Assembly: GCA_028822945.1 (NCBI GenBank)
Contig: JAPKCN010000076.1
Location: 1-8,364, forward strand
Source of the DNA: Porticoccaceae bacterium
Lineage (GTDB): Bacteria > Pseudomonadota > Gammaproteobacteria > Pseudomonadales > Porticoccaceae
Length of the DNA stretch: 8,364 nucleotides
Reading direction: 5' to 3'
The position numbers were made by a program, and so were the translations under genes. The notes beneath the pieces were generated by a model. The model searched no databases and was not told the origin of the DNA. It saw only the letters and a list, made by a program, of their open reading frames with translations. Positions 1 to 7,086 of this stretch are shown here, piece after piece (positions within the stretch are counted from its first letter, which is position 1; every line of letters starts with the position of its first letter).

Positions 1-1227
1 GCACCGCTGTTCCCCAAGGCGCTGATAGAGCAAGAAATGAGTACCCAACGTTACATCGATATCCCCGGTGAAGTTATGGATGTCTACAAACTATGGCGAC
101 CAACGCCATTATTTCGCGCTCGCAGGCTAGAAAAATTTTTGGATACCCCAGCCAAAATTTTCTACAAATACGAGGGCGTGAGCCCAGCTGGATCGCACAA
201 GCCCAATACGGCAGTACCTCAGGTCTACTACAATGCCATGGAGGGGATAAAGAAGTTAACCACCGAAACCGGCGCCGGGCAGTGGGGTAGTTCACTAGCC
301 TTTGCCTGCGCTCAATTTGGACTAGAGTGTGAAATTTGGCAAGTAGCGGCGTCTTATCTTGCCAAACCGTACCGTAAAACTATGATGGAAATATGGGGTG
401 GCAAAGTCTACCCTAGCCCATCACAGGTAACCGAGTATGGTCGCTCACTGTTGGCAAAAGATGCCAATCACCCTGGATCTTTGGGAATTGCTATTTCGGA
501 GGCGGTTAGCGAAGCTGTCGCCGATGAAAAAACCCGTTATGCCCTAGGTAGTGTGCTAAATCACGTACTGATGCACCAGACAATTATTGGCGAAGAGGCA
601 CTGCTACAAATGGCCAAGATTGGCGAAACTCCAGATATTCTTGTTGGCTGCACCGGCGGCGGTTCCAACTTTGGTGGTCTGGCATTTCCATTTATGCGTG
701 AAAAGTTTAAAGGTAATATGCAGCCGCTCATCCGCTGCGTCGAACCCAGCGCCTGCCCAACTCTCACTAAGGGCGAGTATCGCTATGACTTTGGCGATAC
801 AGCGGGAATGACACCAATGATGAAAATGCACACCCTCGGCCACAACTTTATTCCCGAGCCAATTCACGCCGGCGGACTGCGATACCACGGCATGGCGCCA
901 CTGGTATCCCACGTCTACGAGTTGGGCCTAGTCGATGCTATTTCAATCGCTCAAAAGGAGTGCTTTGCCGCGGGTATTATGTTTGCCAAAACCGAGGGTA
1001 TTGTTCCGGCACCCGAGCCGACTCATGCGATCGCCGCAGCAATTAGAGAGGCGCTTGCCTGTAAGGAATCCGGAGAGGAACGCACGATTCTGACAGCGCT
1101 CTGCGGTCATGGGCACCTCGATTTAGCTTCCTATGAGAAGTATTTGCATGGCGAGATGCTTGATCTCGACCTCGATCAAAAAGCCATTGATGAAGCTCTG
1201 CTTAGCGTTCCAGTGATAAATAGCTAG
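1..1227 (+). CDS. trpB2: TrpB2-type tryptophan synthase beta chain, 5'-truncated by window edge
   Basis: PLP enzyme of the TrpB2 (TrpB-like) branch, which condenses indole with L-serine to make tryptophan. The frame is open from base 1: the codons before the ATG at 37 read APLFPKALIEQE, which continues into MSTQRYIDIP as in TrpB2 proteins. The ATG at 37 is therefore internal, and roughly 40-60 N-terminal residues are missing. Counting from that ATG, the PLP lysine is K55 in GSHKPNT (codon 199-201), the catalytic Glu is E77 in TETGAGQWG, and the phosphate-binding loop is GGGSN at 207-211. The LWRPTPL and YKYEGVSPAGSHKPN motifs separate TrpB2 from the canonical TrpB1. The protein ends at TAG 1225-1227, and no trpA follows. 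All active-site residues seen are intact, so it should be functional. TrpB2 proteins usually work without TrpA, salvaging free indole or possibly acting on serine; which applies here cannot be told. Confidence 0.95.
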   Translation, partial: APLFPKALIEQEMSTQRYIDIPGEVMDVYKLWRPTPLFRARRLEKFLDTPAKIFYKYEGVSPAGSHKPNTAVPQVYYNAMEGIKKLTTETGAGQWGSSLAFACAQFGLECEIWQVAASYLAKPYRKTMMEIWGGKVYPSPSQVTEYGRSLLAKDANHPGSLGIAISEAVSEAVADEKTRYALGSVLNHVLMHQTIIGEEALLQMAKIGETPDILVGCTGGGSNFGGLAFPFMREKFKGNMQPLIRCVEPSACPTLTKGEYRYDFGDTAGMTPMMKMHTLGHNFIPEPIHAGGLRYHGMAPLVSHVYELGLVDAISIAQKECFAAGIMFAKTEGIVPAPEPTHAIAAAIREALACKESGEERTILTALCGHGHLDLASYEKYLHGEMLDLDLDQKAIDEALLSVPVINS

Positions 1228-1245
1228 CTAGACGCTGATTTGCGC

Positions 1246-2932
1246 CTAAGTAGCTAGGTCATCAGTTACTTGCAGCACTTCCTCGAGCGAGGTGCCGCAA
1301 CACTCTGCGGCCTCCCACTCAGGCTTTACGCAATGATGTCGTACCCTGGTCAGCTACCAATTTCCAGACTGCCTGCACGTCCAAGGGCTCGTAAAATGTC
1401 GCTCATAAGGATTGTGTCCGCGGTATAATTTCATATAGCGCTGTGCGCCCAAAATATCCCATTTGTCGGTATTTACAGCAGCCCGCGGGCGCATGCAGCT
1501 GCCGCTGGCGATCGAGTTGATCGATCGAAAGAACGTCCTCTGCTGATACATTTTAAGCCGTTAGGGCAATCTGGGCATAGCAGTCTAACAATACGCTGAG
1601 TCACAACGCCGACGAGAGTCGCCCGAATTAGGTATATTGGCACCTCAAGATCGAGAAGGCGACTAATTGCCGAGGGCGCGTTCTGGGTATGCAAGTTAGA
1701 TAGCACCAAATATCTGTTCAACGCGGCTTGCACTATAATCGGTACAGTTTCAGCATCTCGAATTTCACCAACCACAAGAATATACGGATCTTGGCCCATC
1801 TGTGCGCGAATGGCCCCGGCAAAACCATCGATTAGCGTTTCTGTAGAATCTTCGATAGCACTCAAATCGATCGCCGTCCCAGACAGATACTTTAAACTCG
1901 AATATAATGTCGTACTCTTCCCTTAGCCCATACGGCCGGCAACTACTGCAAGACCTTGCCCGACTGTTAAAAATGCGCTGGCAGCACTTTAAATCTTTAT
2001 TCGCAAGCCCCAAATGGCCAAAGCTTTGCGTCGTTAATGAGGCATCAAAAATGTGCACTACGAGTTTCTGGCCGAGGGCCATGGGTATAATCAAAAAACG
2101 CAATTCAACGACATGTTTATTTGCCGTTAGAGTTTTTATCCGTCCAACCTGAGGCCGACGGCGCTCAGTGACGTCCTTGCGTGCCAGTATTTTTAAACGG
2201 CTGACCATAGCCACCATCACTGCATCGGGCAATCGATAGATAATATACAATATGCTTTCGATCCGAAAAAATATTCGCCCCTTGGGGGAGCCGCGGCTCT
2301 GGATGAGTATCGCTAGCGCACTCTTCAAAAGAAAATCGCACTAACCATTCGACGGATTGATCGTCGGCGGTCAGGCCGTCGCACTCGCCGAATTGCAGAA
2401 TTTGCTCTAGGGTGCTAACGTCTGTAATCGGCGCTATTTAATCACCAGACCCGATTACCGAAGCGTTCAGAGAATAAAAATCGTTAGTGTATTTTTTAAT
2501 TCTCTCCGGGCTCACCACCTCCCAGTGGACGGATCTCTCGATAAACTCTTCTAGACTTTCGAGTCAACTGTTATTAAGTGATTGTATGATGGCTAGTAGT
2601 GCTATATCGGTATTCACATCGAGATATAAAATACCGTAACGCAGAGCGTAGGACAGTGACATGACCGCAGTCGTCGCACTCGCGCAATGTGCAGTGGATC
2701 GATGTAAACGCGCGACAGGCTGCACTAATTAGCTGAAAAATCGGTCAAAAAATCGAGATTCTAATAATCCCTTACAACCAGTTGAGGAGTCATAAACTAG
2801 TAACAAGCTCCAATGGATACATGTCGCCGGCGCCATATGCGCGCGAACCACGCACACATTGAGCCTGCGGAGTGGTAATAAACTGCCCGGCAATAAAGGC
2901 TGTTAACACCTCCTATATATGCAGATGTCCAT
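1246..2932 (-). pseudogene. Decayed GspE/PilB-family secretion ATPase gene
   Basis: Remnant of a type II secretion/type IV pilus assembly ATPase, about 1.69 kb, matching a 560-580 residue family member. Reading 5' to 3' on the minus strand: N-terminal domain VLTAFIAGQFITTPQAQ (from 2909); VYIDPLHIA (near 2708-2682); AVMSLSYALRYGILYLDV (near 2668-2615); SPERIKKYTNDFYSL (near 2512-2468); ASDTHPEPR (2317-2291; family ASDIHxEPR); MVSRLKILARKDVTERRRPQ (near 2210-2150); broken Walker A GRMG-stop-GKSTT (about 1937-1908); VVGEIRDAET (near 1775-1745); LSNLHTQNAPSAISRLLDLE (near 1710-1650); CPDC (1577-1566); GCCKYRQMGYFGRTALYE (near 1482-1427); SLEEVLQVT (near 1290-1264); stop TAG 1248-1246. Six in-frame stops lie at 2763-2761, 2727-2725, 2566-2564, 2440-2438, 1925-1923 and 1405-1403. 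Frame changes fall near 2795, 2680, 2280, 1975, 1555 and 1325, with probably one more near the start. A short segment between EDSTE and the GFAGAIRAQ stretch also seems deleted. The 5' end (ATG near 2932, MDIC) is uncertain. The gene ran convergent with trpB2 and divergent from argE. The family call is firm; the exact pathway served is not known. Confidence 0.92.
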
Positions 2933-2978
2933 GAGTTGATATACACTCCACCGCAGTGCGCATCCCATCGGTCTAACT

Positions 2979-2997
2979 TCCGTAAACAGTGTACGGA
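2979..2997. promoter_or_regulatory. Short perfect inverted repeat upstream of argE
   Basis: TCCGTA and TACGGA form a 6-bp perfect inverted repeat around the 7-base centre AACAGTG. It sits 48 bp before the argE ATG, in the gap between the former 5' end of the decayed ATPase gene and argE. This gap must hold the argE-argA promoter, so the repeat could be an operator or the base of a small hairpin. It does not match the ArgR box as I know it (TGNAT...ATNCA), and no good -35/-10 pair is obvious around it. A 6-bp repeat can arise by chance. Confidence 0.25.
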
Positions 2998-3033
2998 TGG
3001 ACAACTGCGCAATTACCAATAGCCAAAAGCAGT

Positions 3034-3040
3034 CAGGAGT
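3034..3040 (+). promoter_or_regulatory. Ribosome binding site that sets the argE start
   Basis: CAGGAGT lies 5 bases before the ATG at 3046. This favours 3046 over the in-frame GTG at 2989, whose extra 19 residues (MYGWTTAQ...) do not resemble the ArgE N-terminus, whereas MQFQELFSRII does. Confidence 0.8.
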
Positions 3041-3045
3041 CAACT

Positions 3046-4167
3046 ATGCAGTTTCAGGAATTATTTTCGCGAATTATTGCCTGCAACTCAATAAGCAGTA
3101 TCGATCCGGCGATCGATCAAGGTAACCGACCACTCATCGACCTACTGGCAAATCTTCTGCAAGAACTTGATTTTAATTGCGAAATCATGCAACTGTCAGA
3201 GAATAAAGCGAACCTGATTGCGACCCGCGGGCGCGGTGCTGGCGGCTTGGTGTTAGCGGGTCATACCGACACTGTACCCTGCGACGAGAGCCTCTGGCAG
3301 TCTGATCCCTTTGTGCTAACCGAGCGCAACAATGCTTGGTATGGGCTTGGCTGCTGCGATATGAAAAGCTTTTTTGCTATTGCCATCGAGGCGCTTCGCG
3401 ACTACTCGAAACAGCAATTCAAACAACCGCTGATTATACTTGCCACGGCCGACGAAGAATCTTCCATGAGTGGTGCCAAGGCGCTTGTAGAAGCTGGTAG
3501 ACCCCTCGCTCGGCGTGCCTTAATCGGCGAGCCGACAGGTATGCGACCGGTGTCGATGCACAAAGGAATCATGATAGAAAAGTTAACTATCACTGGATCT
3601 TCGGGACACTCCAGCAATCCAGCCCTCGGACGCAACGCAATAGACACCATGCAAAGTGTCCTAACACACCTGCTGAATCTGCGCGCACGCATGCGTAAAC
3701 ACAAACATCCGGGGTTTTTGATCGATCACCCAACGCTCAATCTTGGCTGCATCCGCGGGGGAGACAACACTAACCGGATCTGCGGGCATTGTTTTTTAGC
3801 CTTTGAAATCCGCCCTTTGCCGGGCATGGATATCGATCAACTTCAGCTTGATTTAGAGCGCGTAATAGCCGAGTTGGCAAGTGGTGATCGCGTTGACTGG
3901 CGACTTGAACGCCTTATAGTGCCACCATTTTGCGCTCAATCGGACTCGGAAATGCTCGCGCTGTGCGAAAAACTCACCGGTCATAGCGCTGGATCTGTAG
4001 CCTTTGCCACCGAGGCTCCCTACCTGCAACAGCTAGGTATGGATGTGGTGGTGCTCGGCCCCGGCGATATTGACGTTGCACACCAACCCAATGAATACCT
4101 GAATTTTGATCGAATAGACCCGAGTATTAGTTTTTTATCTCAACTTATCCGCCAGTGTTGCTTATAA
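3046..4167 (+). CDS. argE: Acetylornithine deacetylase
   Basis: Cytoplasmic M20-family metallohydrolase that cleaves N2-acetyl-L-ornithine to ornithine and acetate, the fifth step of the linear arginine pathway. The product is 373 residues, close to the family norm. Metal-site motifs in order: AGHTDTVP with H73 and D75, GCCDMK with D105, ATADEESS with the general base E137 and metal ligand E138, GEPTGMRP with E162, and HQPNEY with H346. The lid/dimerisation domain spans about 170-290 and carries GSSGHSSNPALGRNAID (184-200), typical of ArgE. All expected ligands are present. The start at 3046 is set by an upstream Shine-Dalgarno sequence and by N-terminal similarity. The stop TAA (4165-4167) is 7 bp before argA, so the two genes are almost certainly co-transcribed. 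This pairing is known in Pseudomonas and related gammaproteobacteria. A succinyl-diaminopimelate desuccinylase (DapE) is the main alternative, but the motifs and partner gene favour ArgE. Confidence 0.95.
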   Translation: MQFQELFSRIIACNSISSIDPAIDQGNRPLIDLLANLLQELDFNCEIMQLSENKANLIATRGRGAGGLVLAGHTDTVPCDESLWQSDPFVLTERNNAWYGLGCCDMKSFFAIAIEALRDYSKQQFKQPLIILATADEESSMSGAKALVEAGRPLARRALIGEPTGMRPVSMHKGIMIEKLTITGSSGHSSNPALGRNAIDTMQSVLTHLLNLRARMRKHKHPGFLIDHPTLNLGCIRGGDNTNRICGHCFLAFEIRPLPGMDIDQLQLDLERVIAELASGDRVDWRLERLIVPPFCAQSDSEMLALCEKLTGHSAGSVAFATEAPYLQQLGMDVVVLGPGDIDVAHQPNEYLNFDRIDPSISFLSQLIRQCCL

Positions 4168-4174
4168 TCGCGGC

Positions 4175-5491
4175 ATGGATAGCCAAACTTATGTAAATTT
4201 TTTCCGACGAACCTCGCCCTACATTCACGCGCATCGGGGCAAGACCTTTGTTATCGCCCTTTCCGGGGATGCCGTCCTGGATGCCAACTGCCAGCGTCTG
4301 CTAGCGGATATAGCCCTATTGCAAAGTCTTGGTGTACATATTGTCTTGGTGCATGGCGCGCGACCACAAATAGACCGCCGCCTAGCGCAGAGTTCCCTCA
4401 GTAGCGAGTTGCACGACCACCTGCGCATTACCGGTATTGCGGCTATGCATTGTGTCAAAGAGGCGATTGGCAGCACCCGCTTGCAGTTAGAATCAGAGTT
4501 GTCCATGGGTCTGCCCAACTCGCCGATGCACGGTGCTGAGATGCGCGTCATGGGCGGTAATTTTGTGACTGCTAAACCACTAGGTGTGATTGACGGCGTC
4601 GACCACCTCCACAGCGGCGAGGTGCGGCGCATAGATCGCACTGGTATTCAACGGCAACTCGAGTGCGGCGCAATAGTACTCCTGTCACCGATCGGATTTT
4701 CGCCGACCGGCGAGGCTTTTAACCTATCCTATCTAGATGTAGCTACACATACAGCCACAGCTATAGAGGCGGATAAATTAATCTGCATAAGTTCAACACC
4801 AGGAATCTGCGTGGATGGCGCACTGCAACGAAGCCTTTCATTGCCAGCGGTCGAAGCCCTCCTAAAACACTTACCGTTAGATTCACAGGCGCAGTTGGAG
4901 CGCAAGCTACTGAGTGCCTCCCTGCACGCCTGCAAGGGAGGCGTCGGCCGCGCACACCTGATTGGCTTTGGCGACGATGGCGCCTTGCTAAGTGAGCTTT
5001 TTACCCGCGAAGGAAGTGGTACCCTGATCGTCCAAGATTACTCAGAAACATTGCGCCCAGCGAGTATCGACGACGTCGGCGGTATCATCGACCTCATACA
5101 ACCGCTCGAGGAAGCCGGTGTCCTGGTAAGACGCTCGCGAGATCTACTCGAAACCGAGATCTCGCGTTTTATGGTAGCCTTGCACCCAGAGGGCTTTTTG
5201 ATCGGCTGCGCGGCCCTATATCCTATTGGGTCGAGCGGTAGTGGTGAGATCGCCTGTGTAGCAACACACGCAGATTTTTTGTCTCAGGGCACTGCGTCGA
5301 GATTGCTCTCAGCTATTGAAGCCCATGCCCGCAATCAGTCGATGGATCGCCTTTACGTCCTGACCACACAGGCGGCCCATTGGTTTCAAGAACAGGGATT
5401 TACCGCAACTACCGTCGAATCTCTACCAGATGATAAAAAGCTACTCTACAACTACCAACGCAGTGCCCGGGTGCTGTGTAAGAAAATCTAA
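4175..5491 (+). CDS. argA: Amino-acid N-acetyltransferase (N-acetylglutamate synthase)
   Basis: Acetylates L-glutamate with acetyl-CoA, the committing and usually arginine-inhibited first step of arginine synthesis. The 438 residues have the classical ArgA two-domain layout. An amino-acid-kinase-like domain (about 20-285) carries LGVHIVLVHGARPQID (52-67), RITGIAAM (84-91), GVIDGVDHLHSGEVRRID (137-154), SPIGFSPTGEAFNLSYLDVA (171-190) and HACKGGVGRAHLI (251-263), the pattern of the regulatory arginine-binding domain. A GNAT acetyltransferase domain (about 292-438) carries EIACVATHADF (358-368), LYVLTTQAAHWFQEQGF (393-409) and the ArgA-specific tail LPDDKKLLYNYQRSARVL (417-434). The acetyl-CoA loop reads LSQGTA (369-374), with Leu where most GNATs have Arg or Gln. 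There is no clear Shine-Dalgarno sequence before ATG 4175; translation is probably coupled to argE, which ends 7 bp upstream. The gene ends at TAA 5489-5491 and is followed by a terminator. Confidence 0.95.
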   Translation: MDSQTYVNFFRRTSPYIHAHRGKTFVIALSGDAVLDANCQRLLADIALLQSLGVHIVLVHGARPQIDRRLAQSSLSSELHDHLRITGIAAMHCVKEAIGSTRLQLESELSMGLPNSPMHGAEMRVMGGNFVTAKPLGVIDGVDHLHSGEVRRIDRTGIQRQLECGAIVLLSPIGFSPTGEAFNLSYLDVATHTATAIEADKLICISSTPGICVDGALQRSLSLPAVEALLKHLPLDSQAQLERKLLSASLHACKGGVGRAHLIGFGDDGALLSELFTREGSGTLIVQDYSETLRPASIDDVGGIIDLIQPLEEAGVLVRRSRDLLETEISRFMVALHPEGFLIGCAALYPIGSSGSGEIACVATHADFLSQGTASRLLSAIEAHARNQSMDRLYVLTTQAAHWFQEQGFTATTVESLPDDKKLLYNYQRSARVLCKKI

Positions 5492-5640
5492 CCATAAAAC
5501 CTAAATAATCGTCTAAATTATCCGAATAAGTACCTAAAAGGACTCAAATTCGAAAAAATTCTACTTTTACATCCTGCATTACCTTTACATAAACCCCCGC
5601 GTGCCTATGGCGCACCTTCGCTAGCCGTCCTGAGATACAA

Positions 5641-5670
5641 AAAAGCCCGCACTATACAATACGGGCTTTT
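5641..5670. terminator. Bidirectional Rho-independent terminator
   Basis: AAAAGCCCG and CGGGCTTTT form a 9-bp perfect stem around a 12-base loop (CACTATACAATA). On the + strand the GC stem ends in a T run, terminating argE-argA. On the - strand the flanking A run becomes a T run, terminating the exbB-exbD-tonB-TPR operon. It lies 149 bp after the argA stop and 38 bp after the TPR gene's stop. The rest of the 217-bp gap is AT-rich and shows no gene. Confidence 0.88.
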
Positions 5671-5708
5671 CGGCTTAGATGCTTATCTGAAGTTGCTGGG
5701 CGATATAT

Positions 5709-7076
5709 CTAACCCTTACCGCAACCACGAATTTTCAGACCCACATCGCGCAGCTTTTGCAATCTTGAACCCTCACTTTCAGCAAATTTAATCCACTGCC
5801 GCGGATACTTTTTACTCTTTTTGTCTTTAGCTTTCTTCAGCGATTTGTTGAATGCCGAAATCGCATCTTTGAAACAATTTAAATTGATGAGAGCATTACC
5901 CATAACCAAAAAGTTCGAGTCGGGACGTTTAACACCTCCCTTTTTTGCCGCCCGCGCGGCTGCCCGGTAAGCGTCCTTGTCGCGGCCCAAATCGAGATAA
6001 ATCCCCGCTAATCGCGCCTGTAAATTACCATTGTCAGCCTTTCTAGATGCCTCTTCAAGCGCTCCAACTGCACCGTCGAGGTCGCGCGATTGGTACCAAG
6101 CCGTGCCCAAAACCTCGAGATTTTTTGCGCTTCTCTCTATAATTCCATCCTCCATTCCCCGATCGATAATTTTCGCCGCTCGGTAGGGCACCTCGGCACC
6201 GAGATACATATAAGCCATGCTCATGACCTCGCTCTCTTTCTTTAATTCATCATTTAGGTATACCAATTCAGTCGATACAAGACGATCTATCTCGCGTTCG
6301 CGCTCGCCGTACATCCCGCCCAACTGCTTCCAATAACTCCACTTAGGATAGTGCTTCACCAATTTTTCAAGGATCGCAATAACTGTCTGATAATCACTCT
6401 TTTCGTAGTACAACACACGCTGCAGACCCCAATAACGCTCCTTTGGCAGTATCCCTCGAGACTCGACATCGCTGATCGCCAGCTCCACCATATTCAGGGA
6501 GTCGCGCTTGCGTTCCAACTGATAGTATATTTGTGCGAGAAAATAGCGTTGGTCTGCGCCGACAATAGTCGCCTCAGCTAACCATGCCTCGAGTTGCTCG
6601 GCGGAGTTAACGTAATCCTCTTCGGAAGCATAAAGCTGCGCCAGTGTGTAGCGGGTATCTAACCTGACCTCCGGCGGCGTGCCGATACCGTTGACGACCT
6701 TTCGATAGGCTTTGATGGCATTTGGGAAATCGTCCAGCGAGTAATAAATATAACCAGAAAACTTCCAAATCTGAGTTTGTTCGTAATCGCTTTTACACGT
6801 TTTTTTGCTCGCCTCGATATTCTGCAACGAACGTAACGAGTCGGCCCAAAGTTCTTCCTCGAGTGTTACTTGGAGCTTCTCTAGGGCCTTGCCACACTTC
6901 GCGCCCACCGATTGACGCTGCCGAGTTTTGGCGTTTTTGTATTTTTTCTCTTTTTTCTCTTCTTGCGCGGCCTGCAGCGAACCAGATAAGGCTGTGTCAG
7001 GCACCCACATCGACACCACCAAAGGCAACGTCAGCGCCACACAAAACGCCATAATATTAGTTGTTAGCTTACACAT
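5709..7076 (-). CDS. Exported TPR-repeat protein, partner of the TonB/ExbBD system
   Basis: A 455-residue protein with a predicted Sec signal peptide: short basic start (MCKLTTN), hydrophobic stretch about 8-23, cleavage probably around residues 30-38. C12 is not in a convincing lipobox (preceded by MAF), so a soluble periplasmic protein is more likely than a lipoprotein. Next comes a Lys/Glu-rich stretch (39-55), then tetratricopeptide-like helical repeats, clearest at about 104-128, 141-167, 176-201, 214-240, 321-346, 351-375 and 386-414. Four cysteines remain after cleavage (C61, C94, C401, C452) and could form disulfides. No catalytic motif is seen. ATG 7076 follows an AGGGGCGGG ribosome site that overlaps the tonB stop, and the gap to tonB is 10 nt. 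A TPR gene directly after tonB is known for TonB2-type systems of Vibrio and Shewanella. A scaffolding or accessory role in outer-membrane energy transfer is inferred from that context. Confidence 0.85.
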   Translation of the reverse strand: MCKLTTNIMAFCVALTLPLVVSMWVPDTALSGSLQAAQEEKKEKKYKNAKTRQRQSVGAKCGKALEKLQVTLEEELWADSLRSLQNIEASKKTCKSDYEQTQIWKFSGYIYYSLDDFPNAIKAYRKVVNGIGTPPEVRLDTRYTLAQLYASEEDYVNSAEQLEAWLAEATIVGADQRYFLAQIYYQLERKRDSLNMVELAISDVESRGILPKERYWGLQRVLYYEKSDYQTVIAILEKLVKHYPKWSYWKQLGGMYGEREREIDRLVSTELVYLNDELKKESEVMSMAYMYLGAEVPYRAAKIIDRGMEDGIIERSAKNLEVLGTAWYQSRDLDGAVGALEEASRKADNGNLQARLAGIYLDLGRDKDAYRAAARAAKKGGVKRPDSNFLVMGNALINLNCFKDAISAFNKSLKKAKDKKSKKYPRQWIKFAESEGSRLQKLRDVGLKIRGCGKG

Positions 7077-7086
7077 CGACCCGCCC

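Noticed and set aside
1219..1256. Repeated TAGC/CTAG tetramers at the trpB2 stop, considered as a terminator.
   Set aside because: The possible pairings are short and AT-rich with no following T run.
1907..2152. Plus-strand open frame of 81 codons inside the 1.8-kb gap.
   Set aside because: It lies antisense to the ATPase relic, has no recognisable similarity, and is explained as a shadow of the minus-strand sequence.
1473..2328. Two minus-strand open frames (1473-1865 and 1765-2328) that could be called as separate small secretion ATPases.
   Set aside because: Each holds only part of the GspE/PilB fold, and their homologous parts join end to end across a frame change near 1975. They are pieces of one decayed gene.
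1246..2932. Programmed frameshifting or recoding: the four frame changes from 2280 to 1325 all run in the same direction (+1 or -2).
   Set aside because: There are also frame changes of the opposite sense near 2795 and 2680, six stop codons, a destroyed Walker A and many changes at conserved residues. Decay explains all of this; recoding does not.
2797..3012. Minus-strand open frame of 71 codons between the relic and argE.
   Set aside because: Its residues resemble no family, and another frame over much of this stretch matches the N-terminal domain of the ATPase family (VLTAFIAGQFITTPQAQ).
4225..4641. Long antisense open frame within argA (138 codons).
   Set aside because: It is rich in Arg, Ser and Cys with no domain, as expected from the reverse of a GC-containing gene. 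argA is well conserved throughout.
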